Positions 34,326 through 46,432 are shown, counted from the stretch's first letter. The stretch: 64,000 nucleotides of DNA from Thozetella sp. PMI_491 (GCA_021432635.1 MU270032.1:434001-498000); one strand, 5' to 3'. The notes: generated from the sequence alone by a model not told the origin. Made by a program: numbers and translations.

Positions 34326-35032
34326 TCGGAGGGTCTATCGCAATATCGTGGCATTGGCGCCTTCAAGACGCGGTTGAACCTGCGCCAGCGAGTTCCGCCC
34401 AAATCGCGAGTGGGGCTTGCACATGTTTTCGGGCTAATTATGACGGACACCACAATGCAGTCCCTCTTAGGCTTGCCTGACCAGGTCCACAAGAGAGTAC
34501 GTATTGGTAACGATTATTGCCTCAGGTTAGGTAGGGCAAATAGGCACTACGACTTGGCTCCAGCTTGCCAGACAAAGCTTGTGTAGCCGAGTGCCACTGA
34601 TGTGGCTTATTGGGGGCCACTCTAGTGTACCAATCGGGGTGATCCGAGCCCTGCCACAACATTTGCTCACTTAGGCTTAGTTCAATCTCCAACGGCCATT
34701 CCGCGCTCGTTACTGACAAAGAACACCATTTTGCCACGACGCCCTCGGTCCGCTGCGTGGACAATGTGCACCTCCGTGCCCGTGGATTGCATCGCTCCGA
34801 AATAATAAAGGGGTGGTCAGCCTATGCACTCTCTAATAGAACGGGATCATGATCTTTGGCCTCACTCTGGGTCCGTATACCTCAACTGGTCATCCGGCGT
34901 TCAGATGCTGCAGAGCAGAGAAGAACAACGATTTCTAAGCTTCGAATCACTGAGTGTACAACCGAAGGATAACCTATAAGTATACTACCCATTGTCTATT
35001 CTGCCAAATAACCCAGACCTCTAATATCAGTT
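34326..35032. other. intergenic, no gene seen
   Basis: The spacer between the reductase promoter and the 3' end of the gentisate dioxygenase gene. Only short, unsupported frames. Confidence 0.55.
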
Positions 35033-36123
35033 TTACTCAGACACTAGCGATTCTACATCAACCCCTTCTGCACGATAGAACCCCAGCGCGTTCAGCATCG
35101 GCTTGTCGTGAAACCTATACAGATAAACCGTCTCTTTTCCGTCAGCAAAGTGCTGGTATCGATGCCACGAGGGAACGCAAAAAGTGTCGCCCGCTTCCCA
35201 GTCGATAGTAGTCTCGCCAACAATAGAGTGGCCTTTGCCTGAGACGATGTGATATACAGATGAGCTGGTTTCTTGAACTGCAGGCGATGAGGAGCCAGCC
35301 GCTAGACGCTCAGCTGAGCCCCCTAAAACACGAGACACGGGACGCCCGTCACGTCCTAGATAGTCCCTAGTTGCCCAGTTTCCAGGGATGCTGTCGAGGC
35401 TCTCTTTCATCTTCGCCCAGGGGAAAACGATGGGTGAGTCGTTGCTGTCTACATCTTGGGCCGGATACCGAGCCTCGCGGTAGTGCTCAACAAAGTGGAC
35501 GGGGAAGTGGCGGAAGTTAGGCAAATCCAGACCATCCAGCCATATCATCGGGCCGGACCCATCTTTACCGTGGTCATGCCAGTTCCAGGTGGGTGTTAAG
35601 ATCACGTCGCCGCGCTGCATTCTAACGCGTCGACCATGTACGGCCGTAAACCCGCCTTGGCCTTCGATGATAAACCTCATGGCAAATGCTGTGTGTCTGT
35701 GGGCTTTGGCGGTTTCGTTGGGCATTACAAGCTGTAGGCCAGCGTAGAGAGTGTCCGTCGTGAACGGGGCATCTGGAAAGACATGGCAGGTCAATCATCA
35801 CGTTGTTTTAGATCGGGACAATTTAAAATAAAACAGGAATATTCACCTCTCGCGGGGTTGACGAGCATCAATACCCTGCGCTCCGCCTGGCTCTCAGTGA
35901 CCAGATGGCCAGCTTTCAGCAGGGTTGGGCGGATATTCTTGTAGCGCCATATATGCGGGATGCAAGTGGGATTTGGCAGAGGCGGGTTAAGCTTCGCCAT
36001 TTGAAGCCACAGGGGCTTCGTATCGAGCCTTTGGAGCACCTGGGCTAGCTCCTCAGCTGAAGTTCCCTCATTGATCTCGTCCTTCGAGACCTGAGGTGAC
36101 TGCAGAATAGTTTCGGTAGCCAT
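35033..36123 (-). CDS. gentisate 1,2-dioxygenase (bicupin)
   Basis: Two exons, 36123-35847 and 35772-35033, give 338 aa, the usual size. The first cupin has the iron ligands His117 and His119 (KAHRHTAFAMRF) and His158 (WNWHDHG). The second cupin is marked by SVYHIVSGKGHS and GDTFCVPSWHRYQHFAD. The family opens gentisate (2,5-dihydroxybenzoate) to maleylpyruvate using Fe(II) and oxygen. Residues such as RYKNIRPTLLKAG in the first part are family-typical. It is the only ring-cleaving enzyme I see in the window. Gentisate hydroxylase partners, maleylpyruvate isomerase and fumarylpyruvate hydrolase are not present nearby. Related salicylate- or hydroxynaphthoate-type substrates are an alternative. 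Confidence 0.92.
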
Positions 36124-38249
36124 TTTAGGTTGCGGATCTAGAGCTAGATAATGCAACCTGTTTTAGTTGGAGCGAGTGTTGCAGCCTTTATTTATTTATT
36201 GTACCTATGTGGGTCAGTACTCCATGCCAAACAAAAGGTGGATCCTCTGGGTTAGGTCTAATAGGTACGTATCGGAGTTAGCGGATACTGTTCCGCGGCA
36301 CACTTTCCTCTCCGACCGTAGCGTATCGGTGACTTGCCAATCCCGGCTTCTCTTGGTCTTCTCTCACAAGCCCGATGAAGCCGGTTTTCCCACTAGAGTT
36401 GATGACTTGGCATTACGGCAGCAGCGTATGATAGGTATGATCCGCGCGCCTTGTCAGCACCCAGGCTGTCTCGGCTAAGTATTTGTTTGCAACGTCAATA
36501 TCAAGTTTGCTTAGAGTCATCTAAGTAGCATCCGAGGTTCTTATCATTCGGCGCTGAGCTGAATTATGTGAACCATAATAACAATGTAACAAGAGAGAGC
36601 CGTCACTCGGTCTCTGTTTACCGCCCTTCGTTGCAGTTCAGCAAGCCCCAGGACCCGTCGCTATTCCCATTCATATTTTCCAAGCCCTCCACCGCAATTA
36701 TAGACAATGAACCATACGTCATCATCCCTAAATATGCTAGTGGGGCCATTGTCTGCTTGGCCTTATTGAAGCCACGTGAATCAGCCATCTTCGCTCCAAA
36801 TGCTTGTCATCGAAAATTTGCAGCAGATTTTTCCCTCGAGGATGCACAGGGTTATGTGGTAGCATACGCAATTGGGAACGGCACATCGTCTCACAAGCTA
36901 CAGCTTGATCGCAGTAAGCCAGGTTCCATTCCATAGTAGGTTTGACACCGCCGAGCCAATTGGTCGTCGCCCAGTTGCAAGTGGCTTAATTCCCACCCCA
37001 GGCGCTTACGCCTCAAGGCGACTATTGATGGCCAACCATGGCAATGCGACTCTGTCTCGAACTTTTTCCTCGGCTACGTATACTTAGTATTCCCTCTCTC
37101 GCGGCGAACTACGTTTCAGAAGGGCAGCGTGATTATGATAGGCACGCCAGGGGTTAAGGTCTTATATTGACCCTATCTACTACTTGGGAATGGGCTGACT
37201 TAAACGCTCCCGTGGTAAGGGGTTGGTGCTGATATGGACCCTCTGCGATCCTCGCAGCCCGGCAAACAAGTAGAGGTCTGGATCTCGGATATTGTGGCTC
37301 TCAAAAATGGAGTAAGTTAGCTTTCGCGTGAAAACGGAGCTGAGGTAATAGGCGACTCCAGCATTGATGGGCCTCCTCGTGCCAAAAGAAAATCCTAGAT
37401 CAAGACCGCAGGCGCCTACAAATAGACTATGGATAGTAGTGGTCAAGGCTCTGAACCGCAAATTATAGAAAAGAACACTTGCGCCAGCCAGATAAGAATT
37501 AATCAGGGGCTAGGAGAGTAAGCTTAGGCAAAACAAGCCATTGCTGGCTGGACATAGGAGTACTCGCTCAGTATATCATAGTACTTCAAGACTCTTCGAG
37601 AGCGAGAGAATTTACTAAGACTGATGAGAGAACCCAATTTCCAGCCTTCTAGGAGTTCTTCAACCTACCAGACCCCTACTTCCTACCTTCCCCTTCTAGT
37701 TATCCTTCTTGTGGGTCGCTCTTCTCGAAGAGTGAGGCCTTTTTTTGTAGCTCTCCGAACTATACCTCGCCTGAGAGCCCCTAAAGCAAGGTATGTCCTT
37801 AGGCATTGTCATGCCCACCGATGACAGGAGCTAGTATCCCATGCGGGGAGCCAAGGTGATAGATTTCGACATGGCGCCCCGCCCCCGCCTTCCCCCATCC
37901 GGGGAACTTTGTTTGGGTGGGCTTCCCCAAGGATCTAGAACGGGTCGGCCGGCTTGTCAGTCCGCGGTTCGATCGGAGAGACGCTATGATGCTGTTGTCT
38001 GAGCACCAAAATGCAGCGCAGGTCACCTGGAAAATTACAAGGCCGAAGGAAACCCCTGTCAGCAATCTCGGAAGTGAAAACTGTTGACTGGGCGAAGAAC
38101 AGATAAAACCCGCTCCTGGGCCAAGACGAACCTCAGAGGAAAATCATCAGTTTGACATCCAACTTTCTTCTCTCCAACTCGTATCTGGAATAACCCTCAA
38201 AAAGCTGCGGCAGCATAGCTTCTCCTGGCCTAAAGTGTCTTTGCCTACG
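36124..38249. other. about 2.1 kb divergent intergenic region
   Basis: This separates the gentisate dioxygenase and the MFS transporter, whose starts face away from each other. I see no gene; the longest frame (36568-36936, plus) begins at GTG and has no known motif. A GC-rich block near 37870-37930 (runs of C with CCGGGG and CCCCAAGG) could hold regulator sites for the transporter. Confidence 0.5.
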
Positions 38250-40358
38250 ATGGAGACAACTAGGAAGGATGGTGTGGCGAACGTAACACACCTCGAGTCA
38301 GGCTCAGAGCCTACGGGCTACACCGAGAAACCCCTCGAGCCAGAATACACCAAAAGTGGCTATAGCATCGCCCGAATGTCGAATTCACACAAGGAATTCA
38401 TCCTATCTCGCCATGGAACACTCGACCTTGACCCGATGCCCTCGGAAGACCCCAACGAACCGTACAACTGGCCTCGATGGAAAGTTAGTCTCTTCTTATC
38501 CCAAGCCGATGATATGCATCTCCTAATAACTTTGAAGTCTCTGCTTAACCTCTCGCTTCTGTCTTTCCACGCTCTCATGGTTGGGTTCATGACCGGCGGG
38601 CCGATCTCCGCATTCGGAGCCTTTGCCGACGAATTTGATGTCTCAATCGATGCCGCAGCATACACCGTCTCAGTCCCCGTAAGATGCCATACGTTAGACT
38701 TAGGAGGGTCTACTTCTAATAACGTGTAAACTCTCAGATTGTCATACTTGGGATGGCACCGTTGTTCTGGCTCCCACTATCCGCGCGATTTGGACGGCGA
38801 CCCATCTGGCTGACCACGACGATCCTTTCAATGGTGTGCAATATCGGATGTGCATGCTCCCATTCTTATTCCCAGATTATGGTAGCTCGGGCATTCCAAT
38901 CGTTCTTTAATGCTCCAGCCGGAGCCATTGGGTCTGCAGTGGTAATTGAGCTTTTCTTTGCAAGCGAGAGAGGCCAGAAACTGGTTAGTAACGCAAGCCT
39001 ATTCACATGCAGCATATCTGGTGTTCTGTCAGCACTAACTTTGCGCAGGGAGTTTGGACGTTAGTATATCGCTCTTCTTCCAGTACCCATGACTACTAGT
39101 TGCTAATACACCAGGGACTTGAAGTGTAGCAGTCACTCTCGGGTACGTTTCTCATGCGACAGAAATAGCCCAGGCTAAGGCTAACGCGAAATAGGAATCC
39201 CCTCGGGCCTCTATTGATGGGGTTCGTTGCAACTAGAGTGGGCTGGAGATGGATATTTTGGATTTTCTCCATTGTGAGCAACCCCATCTCTACCCAGTCT
39301 TCCATTACCTATTCGTCATACCATGTCCACTAGGCACTAACTAACTGGGTGAAAAACAGATCAATGGCATCCAATTCTTCGCCTTCCTGTTCCTCTCTCC
39401 AGAAACGCGTTATGTTCAAGGAGTCGACGGCTTCAACACTGGCGAAAAGTTGACCTTCACCGATAAGTACCTGCGGTTTGGTCGTATCCCCGGTTCCGAT
39501 CGATTGGTACCACGCGACTTTTGGGCGCCGATTACTTTGCTTCGCGACCTCAACATCTCTACAACAGCACTCTCACATATGGTGATATTCTGCTTCTGTA
39601 GTGTCCTGGTCAATGTTGAGATTCCAAATTTGATCGGCACCAAGTTTAACCTGAATTTTGAGTCTATCGGATTGAACTTTATTCCTCTCGTCATTGGGTA
39701 CGTTGAGTTCCCTTTAACTTCTAGTCTGATAGGAGGATGATTAGCTGATGTCGAGTGAACCAGAAACGTGATAGGTGAGGTGATGAGTGGACCATTGAGC
39801 GATTGGTGGTGCGGTCGAGCAACGAAGAACGGCGTTCCCGCACGTCCCGAGCGGCGCCTGTGGCTTCTTTACCCGGCGCTTGGAATTTGCGTTGCTGGGC
39901 TCGTTGTCTTTCTAGTCACCTTGGACGAGGCAACACCAGGGCAGTGGAATGTCCGCCCGAATATCGGTCTGGCCCTCGCGGGGTTGGGAAATCAGATGAG
40001 CACGACAATATTCTTTACATGTGAGTGACCACATCGCGGCTGGCGCGCAAGAATCTCCAAAACTAACCAAGCTCTTGTCTGGGAGCAGATGGCGTGGAGA
40101 AGAATATTGCACGCTCCGGTGAGGTCGGAGTCGCTCTCGTCATGGTCAGGCAGATATGGAGTTTTGTAAGTGATCACTTCCCATGATCAACTGCGATCCG
40201 CTAACGTTTGTGGCTAGATCGGACCATTTTGGTTTCCTGCCATGTTCGCATCCATTGGCCTTCGGGGGAGCGCAGCGCTCTGCTCCGCTCTTATGGTGGT
40301 GTTTTCTGGTCTTGTCATGGTGATTCAACAATTCTGGATTGGTCCCCGCCATACTTAG
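38250..40358 (+). CDS. MFS transporter, DHA1 (12-helix drug:proton antiporter-like) with two microexons
   Basis: Ten exons: 38250-38483, 38538-38678, 38738-38983, 39049-39059, 39125-39142, 39195-39273, 39360-39697, 39764-40020, 40089-40165 and 40218-40358. They give 513 aa. The exons of 11 and 18 nt encode GVWT and VAVTLG and are needed to keep the conserved GxW...GxxSGPLLMGF helix-5 region. The N-terminus is cytosolic and carries the family's DPNEPYNWPRWK motif. ARFGRRP is the loop 2-3 signature, and GWRWIFW precedes helix 6. Members export or import small organic compounds at the plasma membrane. Its place between gentisate dioxygenase and ALDH suggests transport of an aromatic acid or a related product. 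Confidence 0.9.
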
Positions 40359-40729
40359 AGCGGGTTTCAGTCGGAAGGTCATGAGACTGGCAATAGGATC
40401 AATGGTCCAACGACGGGGCTCAAGCACCCAGGCAAATAGTCTCGGCCTAAGGAATTAGAAAAATTTATAAGTACCAAGCTGAACTCTAGATTATTGTAGG
40501 ATAAATGACGCCAGTATCGTAGCTTATAGCTCTAGTATGGTGAAACACGACTATACGCCCGGTGAACTGAACCCATTGTAGTACACATCTAACTTGGAGC
40601 AGACGTACATTAACTTTTAGATTGTGTGAGACTCTGACATACCACCGAAACGCCGACATCTTACAGATACCATCGAATAGGTAGAGGCCAAGTTACAGCC
40701 GCTGGTTACATTGAGAACTAAGATCTAAT
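40359..40729. other. spacer between convergent MFS and ALDH genes
   Basis: About 370 AT-rich bases between two stop codons; nothing else seen. Confidence 0.6.
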
Positions 40730-42193
40730 TCAATCTCTCCAAGTAATAGACTTCGTTCTCAACCACTCCTTAAGACCGTCTTCGCCATTGAATCGACCGA
40801 ACCCGCTTTCTTTTACACCTCCGTGAGGAAGCGAGACCTCGTCATGAATTGTCATATTGTTAATGTGAACAGCCCCTGACTCTAGGCGCCTCGCGATCTT
40901 GAGCGCTCGTCGAAGGTCCTCTGTGAAGACGGCAGAGGAAAGACCGAATGAGCTACGGTTAGCCAATGCCAGCGCCTGGTCATCGCTTTCAACCGTGTAA
41001 AGGGAAACGGATGGCCCGAAGGACTCCTCGAGATAGATTTTCATCTCAGTCTTGATCCCTTCAAGCACAACTGGCCGCATCCGGTTCTTTCCTTCGGTCT
41101 CTGAGCCGGAAGCTGGCAGACTTCCATGCACCAGGCTCGCGCCTTTCGACAAGGCGTCATTTACCAGCCCGTGGTTTTTTACAACGCCCTTTTCGCTGAC
41201 CAGCACCAGAGGTGGGCTATTATTGCTAAAAGTTTGGTCGATTGAGCGCTTCAGAGCCGCCTTGAATTGTTCCGCGACCTGGGCATGGACGATGATTCGC
41301 TCCGTACTCATGCAAACCTGTCCCGCATGGGTGAACGCCCCTATAGTGCACTGCTGTGCCGCGAGGTCCAAGGCTGCATCCTCGCACACGATGGCCGGTC
41401 CCTTGCCGCCAAGCTCCATGACGCAAGGCTTGAGGTGCTTCCCAGAGAGACTCGCAATAATGGACCCGACGATGGAGCTTCCGGTGAAGTTGATCTTGCG
41501 AATGGCGGGATGAGAGATAAGCTGCTCCGTAATCCTGGCCGCGTCACTGGGTCGATGGTAAATCGTGTTGAGACACCCAGCAGGGAGCCCCGCCTCGTGA
41601 AGAATGGAGACGAAATGCCAGAAAGTCGCCGGGGCCAACTCAGGACCCTTCAGGATCACCGTGTTCCCGGCTGCGAGGGGGAACAAGCAGGATCTTATAC
41701 CGAGGGTGTGCGGTGCATTCCAGGGTGCAATTCCAAGTACGACGCCGTAAGGCTGCCTGATGACTGCGGCGCTCGCGTCCAAGGCGTCTGGGTCGACGAC
41801 AAAGCCGGTTGGAGTGCCCACCAGCCCAGCCAGCTGGAAACATATATCAACAGCTGTCTCGTATTCAAACCCAAAGTTGACTTCCGGAGCTCCTGTCTCT
41901 GTCGTGCTGTATGCCATGCTGCGCTTGCGATACTTCTCCAGCAGGTGGTATGCGCGAAGGAATATGTCCCTCCTCTCCTTTGGCTTTGTCCAACGCCACG
42001 TCTCAAAAGCCGCTTCGGCAGACTCAACCGCAGCGCGAACATCGTCTTCGTCGGCTGAGGACGCCTTCCAAAGGAGCTGATTGGTCACTGGGGAAACTAC
42101 ATCGAAGGTGCTCTTCGTGGTTCGCTGGGCGCCATTGAGCCAGAGCGGGACGACTGAATCAGGGCCGAATGCAATATCTGAGGATTCGGTCAT
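40730..42193 (-). CDS. aldehyde dehydrogenase, salicylaldehyde/benzaldehyde type
   Basis: A single exon of 487 aa with all core residues: Asn159 in APWNAPH, Glu260 in VMELGGKGP, and the catalytic Cys294 in HAGQVCMSTER. FTGSSIVG is the NAD-binding turn and EESFGPSVSLY the late active-site block. The GQVCMSTERI signature and the SGKHLKP stretch resemble salicylaldehyde and vanillin dehydrogenases rather than aliphatic ALDHs. It would oxidise an aromatic aldehyde to the acid with NAD(P)+ in the cytosol. The nearby gentisate dioxygenase fits a salicylaldehyde to salicylate to gentisate route, with the hydroxylation step missing here. It is divergent from the SnoaL-like gene at 42968, with 774 bases between. 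Confidence 0.92.
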   Translation of the reverse strand: MTESSDIAFGPDSVVPLWLNGAQRTTKSTFDVVSPVTNQLLWKASSADEDDVRAAVESAEAAFETWRWTKPKERRDIFLRAYHLLEKYRKRSMAYSTTETGAPEVNFGFEYETAVDICFQLAGLVGTPTGFVVDPDALDASAAVIRQPYGVVLGIAPWNAPHTLGIRSCLFPLAAGNTVILKGPELAPATFWHFVSILHEAGLPAGCLNTIYHRPSDAARITEQLISHPAIRKINFTGSSIVGSIIASLSGKHLKPCVMELGGKGPAIVCEDAALDLAAQQCTIGAFTHAGQVCMSTERIIVHAQVAEQFKAALKRSIDQTFSNNSPPLVLVSEKGVVKNHGLVNDALSKGASLVHGSLPASGSETEGKNRMRPVVLEGIKTEMKIYLEESFGPSVSLYTVESDDQALALANRSSFGLSSAVFTEDLRRALKIARRLESGAVHINNMTIHDEVSLPHGGVKESGFGRFNGEDGLKEWLRTKSITWRD

Positions 42194-42297
42194 CTTTTCT
42201 TGTTGATGCAGATGGTTTCTGAGAGTGGCTGGAGGTCAAAGTACAGGCCGCATATGGCGAATGTTTATCATGCGTTGGAGCCTTCATTTTCCCTATG

Positions 42298-42304
42298 GAT
42301 TTAT
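42298..42304 (-). promoter_or_regulatory. TATA-like element before the ALDH gene
   Basis: TATAAAT on the minus strand about 105 bases upstream of the ALDH start codon. Confidence 0.4.
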
Positions 42305-42967
42305 ATCTCACCCCGAAAAAGGTACTGTACTATGCAATGAACACTGGTGATTCGATTCGTAAGTTGTCGGACCCTGGCCCTCGGCAGATCGGGAACAACA
42401 TGCAGAGAACGGCGCCACCCCACCTCCACACTAGCCGTGCCGATGTTATTTCCTAGCGCCTAGCTCCAATCGGCTTTGAGCCTAATACGCTATTCAGTCC
42501 CAGTCAGGCGAGGTGCTGTCATTTGTCTACCACCTTCACAGAAGTTAATGTGAACAGCTTCAGTTAAGCATGTAAAAATTAAGCAGCTGAGGAATTAAAC
42601 TGATGAATTGGCTCTCGAGAGTTTGGTATAATAGTTAAGTCACCTTTGTGGCGCGTTCTAAGCCATAAGGTTCTTGCATTCACACGAAACATCTGAGACA
42701 TCACTAATGTGTCTACCGGGGTACATCCGCGGCTGCTCCGGTCTTAGGCCCGCGAGAGGAGGTCTCCGCCAGAATTCCGGTATAGGGTTATCGAATTACT
42801 CAGTGATTTCAAATAAGTACCGCTCCCGCTGCGGATGAACGTTCAACCAAAAGAGCTTCTTTCTTGCGTCTGTCGTTAAAAGCGGCCGCATTCCCACGGA
42901 CGTACCCTGCAAAGGAAAGGGAGCAAAGTGGTTTAGTCTTTCAGAACCCCAGCATTTTGAGCCCGCC
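42305..42967. other. divergent promoter region, ALDH and SnoaL-like gene
   Basis: Together with the TATA-like element this forms a 774-base bidirectional spacer. Between 42726 and 42785 several CCG/CGG half-sites are closely spaced (for example CCGCGG and two CCGG), the kind of half-site Zn2Cys6 dimers bind. I could not show that they are enriched or shared with other promoters. Confidence 0.45.
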
Positions 42968-43441
42968 ATGGCCACTTCTAAAGAAAACGTTGCTCTCGTC
43001 CTGAAGTTGCTTGACAACACACTCAAACCCGAGGTTCTCGCCGAGATTGTCACTCCAGATGCAACCTACATTTCGCTTACCTACGACAACCCCGAGCTCA
43101 CCAAAATTCTACCGTGGGCCGGGACCAGCTATACTGGCTCAAACGCTATCATCAAGGCCTTCGGCGGCGTAGAGCAACATTGGCATAACGAGAACTTTGA
43201 AGTCATCACCAGCTTCGGGGACGAGGATGGGAACGTAGCCATCTTCGGCAAATTCACATATCGATCGAAAACGCTCAAGGTTGCCAATACCTCGCCGTTC
43301 TCAATGTGGTGCAAGGTCAAGGACGGCAAGATTGTATTTCTGCAATTCCTTGAGGATAGCTTCGGCACGACGAACACGTTCTATGTTGGGGGTTCCAGGA
43401 AGTATACCACACTCGAAGGCAAGGGCGATGTCGAGATATGA
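42968..43441 (+). CDS. SnoaL-like (NTF2-fold) protein
   Basis: A single exon of 157 aa in good start context (GCCATGG). The protein begins with a helix (SKENVALVLKLLDN), then shows the NTF2-fold pattern of alternating strands, with the HWHNENFEV and GNVAIFGKFTYRSKTL blocks and a WCKVKDGKIVFLQFLEDSF strand pair near the end. SnoaL-like proteins include polyketide cyclases, hydratases and detoxifying enzymes; no catalytic assignment is possible by eye. Its start faces that of the ALDH gene, so joint control is plausible. A second SnoaL-like gene lies 3.5 kb away, beyond the Zn2Cys6 regulator. The two are clearly diverged. Confidence 0.85.
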   Translation: MATSKENVALVLKLLDNTLKPEVLAEIVTPDATYISLTYDNPELTKILPWAGTSYTGSNAIIKAFGGVEQHWHNENFEVITSFGDEDGNVAIFGKFTYRSKTLKVANTSPFSMWCKVKDGKIVFLQFLEDSFGTTNTFYVGGSRKYTTLEGKGDVEI

Positions 43442-43626
43442 TAAAGCGAGTTATACACACAAAAGACGAGTAACGAAGAGGGAAGGCATGAATCCGCCGT
43501 GGATCCTTTAGGCACAACGTGGCTATGTCCAGCATTGATAGCTAGTGAAAACACGAGCTCATAGATAGGCTTACGGAAATTGGTAGCAGGTGCAACGCGA
43601 GGAATAGGTTGAATTACTTGTGCACT

Positions 43627-46432
43627 TTACAAGATGCTGCCGCCTGTAAACGCGTGCGTCAAATCAAGCCTTTCGTCAGAAAGAAAGTCAAAGTCTAGAA
43701 AAGAAATATTCTGATCTACGAGGCCGTCCTGTTCAATCCAGGCCTGAAGCTCCTTAGACTGTTCACGAAGATCTGCATGTCCTGATCCTTGATTAAGATG
43801 GCCTGCATCGAACCGAGGCTCCTCATTATGGCTTGTTTCTATCCCCCAACATGTTAGCAAAGGAAAGAGCTACTTTATATTCAGAAAACGTACCCATCCA
43901 GCTCAGCACCTGCACCAGCCTGTGCAAGCACATATAGCAACGCTCGACAGTATGGTTGCCTTCGTCCAGAAGCTTCAAGGCTTCCATGCAATCACTAAGG
44001 GTCTTCTTCAGAGATTGCTCATTGGCCGACTCGGGTAGACTGATGCAACCAGCCTGTCTGAGTAGTAGTATGACGGTGGATAGCACGAGGGCGGCGTCAA
44101 AGGCTGCATCGAAGGAAACGCCCAGACGTTAGTCGCAACCATATACGGGATAGGTGAGCGGAGCCAACGTACCATAATACAATGTAAACCACCACGCGCC
44201 TAACAAATCCCGACGGCTATCGGCCGACTGCACGATAGCATAGATTATGCCGATAATTTCTGTTGTAGATTCAATGCTAATCTCCACCGTGCTCCCTATC
44301 ACGTCCTTTAACCCCATTACATCGTGGTTTTGCTCGTCGCTCGCATGGCCGACGAGGTCGCAGAGTCGCGCGAGCACAACCCGATGGGTCAAGACGCGGA
44401 GGTTGTGATATCGAAGGGTAAGAATGACTCGGAATCGGTCGAGAACCGGATCGGGTTTGACGTGTTCCCAGAAGCTCTCTGCCTTGACCAGTGTCATGTG
44501 CGGCGGAAGTCTCCTAGCCCATTCATCTTGCAAGTGACGAAGCTTGAGGATGCGAGTGATAAGCTCGTAAGTCAAGATATGATCCCCACAGCCTAGGTTG
44601 CCGCCGTATAATAGGTCTATGGCATTGCCAATGATGGAATAAAGCCGACTTCACCCACGCGAAAACAGAGAAGTTAGTGCCTGAGATCGTAATGGAGAGT
44701 CAACAAAGGCTTCAAGATGCTCACATTGTGTTACAAAAGAAATCCGTGCCGTGCCGGCATCTTTGCAAGGCAGCCGCGGTGCGCTGGCGGGGCTCAAAAT
44801 CATCAAAGTATATCGGCAGGTCGAGACGAGAGTAAGTCTCTGGAATAGAAGCAGGACGGCCGAACGTCATGCTCAGGCTTCTGTGATCTCTGAGTGTTAT
44901 CCTCGGATGTGACCCAACAAGGAAGAGGGATAACGTACCTGTCTAGAACAATACAACCGAACCACGTTCTCTTGCGAATTTCGCGTTCGACGGGAGGCAA
45001 TCGCCTCGCGGCCTCGGTAGAATGCAGCCCGAGTTGCATGGCCACCTTCACTGCGAGGCCATGCATCGCCCAGGTCTGGATCGATGAACTTGTGCCCTGC
45101 ATATACTGACTCACCAGAAGAAGATATTGAACTAGGAAGGGACATGCAGGTTAGCCAACATGTCTTGGAACAGTGATAGAACATGTAGTAGAATGGCGCG
45201 GGTCGCTGACCTATTTCTAAACTTGCTCCGTTCATTACCTGTTGCTCGCAGAGTCGACTGGCTCGTTGATAGAATGCTTCGGATCGCATCTGTCGCTCTG
45301 TTACCTTCCCTGCAGGCACTATAGAGGTGTGCGTGGCCATGGCGAGAACCATGTTCAATAAGCCTAGCCACGTGCGACGAATCCCTTGCCTATTCTGTTG
45401 CAGTTGGGCATATGTTTCTCGAAATGTCTCCTCGTGAATATAAGGAAAGAGCAGCCCGGTGTCTAAGAAATATCTGTCGATGAGAGCCGATGTCTCCGCA
45501 TGAGAAGGTAGGTAGTAAATGGACAATGCTGAGTGGCTAGCACTATCCTTTATCAAGGTCGGAGCTCGCGGTGCAGGAGAGCTACGACGAGAGACTCTCG
45601 CGATCCGCAATTCTGGGAGGTTCGCCGGTCCGTAGTTGGAGCCCAAGTTTCCACTAGATCGGGTGACACGCCCGAAGGCTCTTGACAGTTCTGATGTGAA
45701 AGCAATGCTCGATGAGGGACCTGGAAGTTGTGAGCTTCTTAGCTCAGGAGACCGCGAGCAGCTTCATTGACAGTCGAAGCCCTCGTGCTTGCCGGGTGGC
45801 TGGGCATACCAAAGAATGCACGATCTTCCTCGTCTGCAAACACGAAATGTCCCATTCCATTTGTAGGGTCCTCGGAGCCAACGGCGCTGCTCATTAACTC
45901 TCCGCTAGCCGAAGCGGCGGCAGCATCCAAAATGCTACCGTTCCCATGCTCCGATCCATCGAGGCCGAATAGAGGGCCAGTAACGGCAGGAGTTGTCTGG
46001 TCGAAAGCAGTCTGTTCGCTAATAGGCCGTTGGCTAAGGAGAAGCTCGAGGCTGTTTAGGCGATTCTCGAGGGCCTGGAACTGTCTAATGGTCAAGATTA
46101 GCTTTTCATGTACCTGAAAAGGCGCGGCGCGGGTGTAGTACTCTTTGTCGATGGCCACGGTGGGCTTTGGAGCTTGTTCAGACGCCGTATATTCACAGCT
46201 TAAATCCAGCTCTGAGCATGTACTGCACTTCGGTAGGTCCCCATTACACTAACCCTTTCCATCAGCACGTATCATTCTGTCAAAGAGCAGCTGGTGTAGT
46301 TGCTGGACGTACACGTGATTTTCTCCTTCTGCATGACAAGCAGGCCCGGGCAATGCGACGCCTCTTTCGCCGGAGTGGCTCGGTAAAAGTGGCCGGAGAA
46401 GGAGAACCAATAACATCGCTACTAGGAGACAT
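43627..46432 (-). CDS. Zn2Cys6 transcription factor with fungal_trans domain
   Basis: Eight exons: 46432-46313, 46248-45810, 45720-45211, 45131-44939, 44880-44725, 44648-44173, 44103-43894 and 43838-43627, all in phase, 771 aa. The first intron splits the zinc cluster, whose cysteines are at 31, 34, 41, 48, 51 and 58 (CX2CX6CX6CX2CX6C), next to a basic stretch (RRKRRRIAR). A predicted coiled linker (ALENRLNSLELLL) follows. The fungal_trans domain carries ALIDRYFLDTGLLFPYIHEETF, VQYLLLVSQYMQGT, LGLHSTE, EIRKRTWFGCIVLDR and SLSMTFGRPASIP. It is a nuclear activator or repressor placed between the two SnoaL-like genes, and so a good candidate for a local pathway regulator. Target sites are unknown. 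Confidence 0.93.

Noticed and set aside
36568-36936. 122-codon plus-strand frame in the spacer before the MFS gene
   Set aside because: It starts at GTG, matches no family and lies in a long divergent promoter region.
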